Of a stretch of DNA of 64,000 nucleotides, positions 61,028-64,000 are shown piece by piece; within the stretch, counting starts at the first letter, position 1; every line of letters begins with the position of its first letter. Location of the stretch: contig JAKLEN010000004.1 in assembly GCA_022711665.1 (NCBI GenBank), positions 250,528 through 314,527 of the forward strand. Reading direction: 5' to 3'. Made by a program: the position numbers and the translations under genes. The notes beneath the pieces are model-generated. The model had not been told where the DNA came from and did not search any database. It saw only the letters and a list, made by a program, of their open reading frames with translations. Source of the DNA: Acidobacteriota bacterium (GTDB taxonomy: Bacteria; Acidobacteriota; Aminicenantia; Aminicenantales; Saccharicenantaceae).

Positions 61028-61549
61028 ATGACAGGCTTCGTCCAGATCTATACCGGCAACGGCAAGGGCAAGACGACCGCGGCCATGGGCCTCGCCTTCC
61101 GGGCGGCCGGCCGCGGCTTACGGACCTACATCGCCCAGTTCCTCAAGGCCCAGCCCACGGGCGAGATCGAGGCCGCGAAGAAGCTGGCCCCGCTCATCCG
61201 CATCGAGCAGTTCGGCCGGGAGGGCTTCATCACGGTCCGGGAGGGTCCCGGCGACGAGGACCTCGAACGGGCCAGGACCGGCCTGGCCCGGGCCCGCGAG
61301 GCGATGCTTTCCGGCGAGTACCGCATCGTCATCCTCGACGAGGTCAACACCGCCGTCCATCTGAAGATCCTGCCCGAGGCCGACGTCCTGGCCCTTCTCG
61401 ACGCCCGGCCGGCCGAGGTCGAGCTGGTGCTGACCGGTCGCTACGCCCCGGATTCCTTCATCGCCAGGGCCGACCTGGTCACGGAGATGAAGGAGATCAA
61501 GCACTACTTCGCCCAGGGCGTCAAGGCCCGCGAGGGCATCGAGAAATGA
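61028..61549 (+). CDS. cobO: cob(I)yrinic acid a,c-diamide adenosyltransferase (CobO/BtuR type)
   Basis: A 173-residue ATP:corrinoid adenosyltransferase that makes adenosylcobalamin. The phosphate loop GNGKGKTT is at 10-17, and FLKAQPTGE, ILDEVNTA and LTGRYAP follow as in the family. ATG 61028 gives the usual MTGFVQIYTGNGKG start; the ATG at 61019 lies inside the -10 box. No other cobalamin gene is nearby, so it may serve salvage. Its stop overlaps the next start (ATGA). Confidence 0.95.
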   Translation: MTGFVQIYTGNGKGKTTAAMGLAFRAAGRGLRTYIAQFLKAQPTGEIEAAKKLAPLIRIEQFGREGFITVREGPGDEDLERARTGLARAREAMLSGEYRIVILDEVNTAVHLKILPEADVLALLDARPAEVELVLTGRYAPDSFIARADLVTEMKEIKHYFAQGVKAREGIEK

Positions 61550-61965
61550 ACCGGCGCCCGAACCCGTTCGGCCGCAGCCCCTTCCGGCCGCCCCTGGACC
61601 GGACCCGCTTCGAGGAGCTCGTGGCCGAAGCCCTGGACGAGATCCCATCGAGGTTCCGCCGGCTCATCGAGAACGTCAACGTCATGGTCGAGGACGACTG
61701 CCCGCCGGGGACCAACCTGCTCGGCCTTTATCACGGCGTCCCCTACCCCCACCGCAGCCCCGCGTCCTACGGCAACTACCCGCCCGACGTCATAGTCATC
61801 TATCGGCGGCCCATCGAGTCCGTCTCCCGGACAGACGACGACATCAAGGACCAGGTCCGGGACACGGTCCTCCACGAGGTCGGCCATTATTTCGGGTTGG
61901 GCGAGGCGGAGCTGCGCCAGATCGAGCGGGCCGTCCGGGAGCGGCGCCGAGGAGAACGGACATGA
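61546..61965 (+). CDS. metallopeptidase family (zincin) protein
   Basis: A 139-residue small zincin with HEVGHYFGLGE at 110-120 (HExxH plus downstream Glu). The preceding DDIKDQVRDTVL helix and the GLYHGVPYPHRS block are typical of this family (PF06262), common next to unrelated genes in Actinobacteria and Thermus-like genomes. The substrate is unknown. Coupled at both ends by ATGA overlaps. Confidence 0.9.
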   Translation: MNRRPNPFGRSPFRPPLDRTRFEELVAEALDEIPSRFRRLIENVNVMVEDDCPPGTNLLGLYHGVPYPHRSPASYGNYPPDVIVIYRRPIESVSRTDDDIKDQVRDTVLHEVGHYFGLGEAELRQIERAVRERRRGERT

Positions 61966-62855
61966 CCAAGCCCCTGGAAGGCGTCTACGTCGCTTTGACC
62001 ACCCCATTCGCCGGCGACCGGATCGCGCCGGACAAGCTCCGGGAGAACGTCGGCCGGCTCAACTCCACCGCGGTCGCGGGCTTCCTCGTCCTCGGCTCGA
62101 CGGGCGAAAGCGTGTCCCTGACGGACGCCGAATCGCTGGCCCTCGTCGAGGCCGTCCTGGACGCGGCCGCCCCGGACAAGAAGGTCCTGGTCGGCACGGC
62201 CCGCGAATGGACGAAGGGCACGATCGATTTCACGGCCGGTCTCCCGGCCCGCGGCGTCGCCGCCGTCCTGGTCAGGCCGCCGTCCTACTTCAGGGCCAAG
62301 ATGACCCGCGAGGCGCTCCGGGCCCATTACCTGGCCGTGGCCGACGCCAGCCCCCTCCCCGTCGTCATCTACAACATGCCGGCCCTGACGGGCCTGTCGC
62401 TCGAGCCCGGTTTGGTCGTCGACCTGGCCGGCCACCCGAACATCATCGGGCTCAAGGAGAGCTCGGGCAGCATCGGCTACCTCGAGGAAGTTGTCCGCCG
62501 CGTGCCCGGGGATTTCCACTACTTCGTCGGCTCGGGCCATGTCGTCTTCCCGGGCCTGGAGATGGGCGCCTCGGGGGCCATCCTGGCCGTGGCCAACGCC
62601 GCTCCGGAGCTCGCCGCCGAGATCTTCCGGCAGTACAAGACCGGCCACAAGGACAGGGCCCGCGAGCTCCAGCTCGATCTCGTTCCCCTGAACAAGGCGC
62701 TCACGGAGACATACGGCATCGCCGGGCTCAAGCACGCCCAGGACCTGCGGGGATTCTGGGGCGGCCCGCCCCGGCCGCCCCTGCTTCCGGTCGACGACGC
62801 GGCCAGCGCGGAGATCGCCGCGATCCTGCGCCGGCTCGGCCTGCTTACTTCTTGA
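61962..62855 (+). CDS. DapA-family aldolase / dihydrodipicolinate synthase-like
   Basis: A 297-residue TIM-barrel lyase. GSTGES at 45-50, Tyr137 in IYNMPALTG and the Schiff-base Lys165 in IIGLKESSG are in place. The GSTGE form (not GTTGE) and the lack of the DapA arginine context favour a 2-keto-acid aldolase such as 4-hydroxy-2-oxoglutarate aldolase rather than lysine synthesis; this is inference. It ends 11 bases inside the converging ompA-like gene. Confidence 0.85.
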   Translation: MTKPLEGVYVALTTPFAGDRIAPDKLRENVGRLNSTAVAGFLVLGSTGESVSLTDAESLALVEAVLDAAAPDKKVLVGTAREWTKGTIDFTAGLPARGVAAVLVRPPSYFRAKMTREALRAHYLAVADASPLPVVIYNMPALTGLSLEPGLVVDLAGHPNIIGLKESSGSIGYLEEVVRRVPGDFHYFVGSGHVVFPGLEMGASGAILAVANAAPELAAEIFRQYKTGHKDRARELQLDLVPLNKALTETYGIAGLKHAQDLRGFWGGPPRPPLLPVDDAASAEIAAILRRLGLLTS

Positions 62856-63666
62856 CGACCTCGACCCGGCGGTTCCTGGCCCGTCCCTCTTCCGTCGCGT
62901 TGTCGGCGACCGGCTTGTCCTGGCCCCAGCCGACCGCGCTCAGCCGCGAGGCCTCGATCCCGAGGGCGGCGACGGCCGCGACGACGGCCTTGGCCCTCTC
63001 CTCGGAGAGTGTTCTGTTCCCCTGCGGCGTCCCGGTATTGTCCGTATGCCCCTCGATCGACACCAGGAGGCCGGGGTTGTCCCGGAGGAGCGCGGCGATC
63101 TCGCCGACTGTCTTCTGCGACTCCGGCTTGATGCTCGCCCGGCCCGTGTCGAAATGGATCTCCAGGGCGATGCGTCCGTCCTTGTTGAGCGCGGCCAGCA
63201 TGTCCCCGGCCGTGACCTCCTGGGCCATCTCGCCGATCTCGAGGATGGTCAGTTGATAGGCCGTCCCGTTGTTGTAGACCTCGACGCGCACCCAGACCGC
63301 CTGACCGGCGCCTTTGATGATCTTCATGGCGGCGTAGCCGGAGTACTCGTAGACGACCGTGCCTCCGGCGGCCTTGACGGCGTTGGTGTAGTTCCGGACG
63401 ATCTGCAGCTCGGAGGGCTCCTTGAACCCTTCCATCAGGTTGTAGTAAAGCAGCGTCTTCTGTCCCTCGAGCTTCTCATACGTATCCTCGGCGACGCAGA
63501 ATTCGACCGCGTCGAAGTTCGATTCGCACTCGGTCAGGACGAACCCTTTCATCCGGCCCAGCAAGGGATGATCCTGGCAGCCTTCCGCGTCCGTTTCCTG
63601 GGCCGCCAGGGCAAGCGGGAGCAGGACGAGCGCCGCCAGGATCGCCGACCAAACGGTTCTTTTCAT
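62845..63666 (-). CDS. OmpA-family peptidoglycan-binding protein
   Basis: A 273-residue exported protein. A signal peptide (1-22, LLPLALAAQ) leads to an unusual N-terminal domain with three cysteines, then an OmpA C-terminal domain (about 160-273; IHFDTGRASIKPES, EGHTDNTGTPQGN, NRRVEV) that binds peptidoglycan. AGAAGGAGGG precedes the ATG; that site abuts the first hairpin-repeat unit. It lacks a barrel of its own. Confidence 0.9.
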   Translation of the reverse strand: MKRTVWSAILAALVLLPLALAAQETDAEGCQDHPLLGRMKGFVLTECESNFDAVEFCVAEDTYEKLEGQKTLLYYNLMEGFKEPSELQIVRNYTNAVKAAGGTVVYEYSGYAAMKIIKGAGQAVWVRVEVYNNGTAYQLTILEIGEMAQEVTAGDMLAALNKDGRIALEIHFDTGRASIKPESQKTVGEIAALLRDNPGLLVSIEGHTDNTGTPQGNRTLSEERAKAVVAAVAALGIEASRLSAVGWGQDKPVADNATEEGRARNRRVEVVKK

Positions 63667-63676
63667 CGGACCCTCC

Positions 63677-64000
63677 TTCTGACCTCCGCTCGCTGCGCGA
63701 AAGCCAAGAAACACCTTTACCAAGATATCTCTCAGAAACCCGCCGCCGTGTCTGCTCCGGCGGATTTCTGACCTCCGCTCGCTACGCGAAAGCTAAAAAC
63801 ACCTTTACTAAGATATCTCTCAGAAACCCGTCTCCGTGTCTGCTCCGGCGGGTTTCTGACCTCCGCTCGCTACGCGAAAGCTAAAAACACCTTTACTAAG
63901 ATATCTCTCAGAAACCCGTCTCCGTGTCTGCTTCGACGGGTTTCTGACCTCCGCTCGCTACGCGAAAACCGGAAAACACCTTTACCAAGATATTTCTCAG
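63677..64000. repeat. tandem array of 88-bp palindromic repeat units
   Basis: Units start at 63681, 63770, 63858 and 63946 (period 88-89), and the last runs off the window. Each has an 11-14 bp hairpin: 63732-63771, 63820-63859 and 63908-63947. The outer stem TCAGAAACCCG/CGGGTTTCTGA is constant apart from one mismatch in the first copy. The inner pairs change together: GCCG/CGGC in copy 1, TC/GG in copy 2, TC/GA in copy 3. No unique spacers occur. The array fills the whole region upstream of the OmpA-family gene; I see no gene in it. Confidence 0.9.

Noticed and set aside
63677..64000. CRISPR array
   Set aside because: The 88-bp repeats follow each other without unique spacers, the unit is far too long, and no cas gene is present.

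Overview
The window is a GC-rich chromosomal segment from a diderm bacterium, packed with about 60 genes. Genes are commonly translationally coupled (ATGA, GTGA and TTGA start/stop overlaps), and GTG and TTG starts are frequent. The envelope is clearly diderm: there are OmpA, TonB and SPOR proteins, a DUF5916 outer-membrane barrel, lipoproteins and Tat-exported enzymes. An F390/flavodiiron-type A-flavoprotein, a split glycine decarboxylase (gcvPA/gcvPB), an archaeal-type ProRS and short GspG-like pseudopilin triplets fit an anaerobic Acidobacteriota/Aminicenantes-like lineage. That placement is inference from gene style, not proven. No phage, IS element, CRISPR array or rRNA was seen.

Layout. 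38-3543 (minus): two ATPase/permease pairs of ABC-2 type exporters in one operon, preceded by an inverted pair of hairpin repeats (3617-3783). 3834-6448 (minus): M23 endopeptidase and a Tat lipoprotein D-aminoacylase. 6620-10892 (plus): a 54-residue basic protein, rpsO-pnp, and three pseudopilins. 10915-13026 (minus): proS-pcm. 13253-16108 (plus): three PilZ-fold proteins, a LuxR-type regulator with a degenerate receiver, and coaE. 16137-24388: HU (minus), then nfeD-slipin-SPOR, prfB with its programmed frameshift, DUF1844, ribF, pyrR-pyrC and rnc (plus). 24413-30640: AI-2E-type permease and DUF6599 (minus), diverging from DUF362, a Tat-tagged radical SAM enzyme and a membrane spermidine-synthase-like protein. 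30768-33350: TonB, a secreted protein and a canonical PilZ protein. 33360-40642 (minus): a six-gene glycine operon, gcvT-gcvH-gcvPA-gcvPB-glyQ-glyS. 40877-47538 (plus): argS and a Gld-like ABC system with DUF4340. 47550-54644 (minus): flavodiiron protein, GNAT, a membrane protein, DUF1846 and a large GH106-like lipoprotein. 54803-57296 (minus): serS with two tRNA-Ser genes around two small conserved genes. 57314-60901 (minus): DUF5916 barrel and a membrane AraC regulator. 61028-62855 (plus): cobO-type adenosyltransferase, a zincin and a DapA-family aldolase. 62845-63666 (minus): OmpA-family protein, whose upstream side is an 88-bp tandem array of the same hairpin repeat seen near 3.6 kb.

The strongest candidates for something undescribed are: (i) the palindromic repeat family, present as an inverted pair at 3.6 kb and a tandem array at 63.7-64.0 kb, with compensatory changes in the stem; (ii) the DUF6599/DUF362/Tat-radical SAM/spermidine-synthase-like cluster; (iii) a block of PilZ paralogues, two of which have lost the c-di-GMP motifs, around a receiver-dead LuxR regulator; and (iv) several genes (serS, cobO, nfeD, argS) whose promoter -10 boxes sit so close to the start codon that leaderless or near-leaderless mRNAs are predicted.
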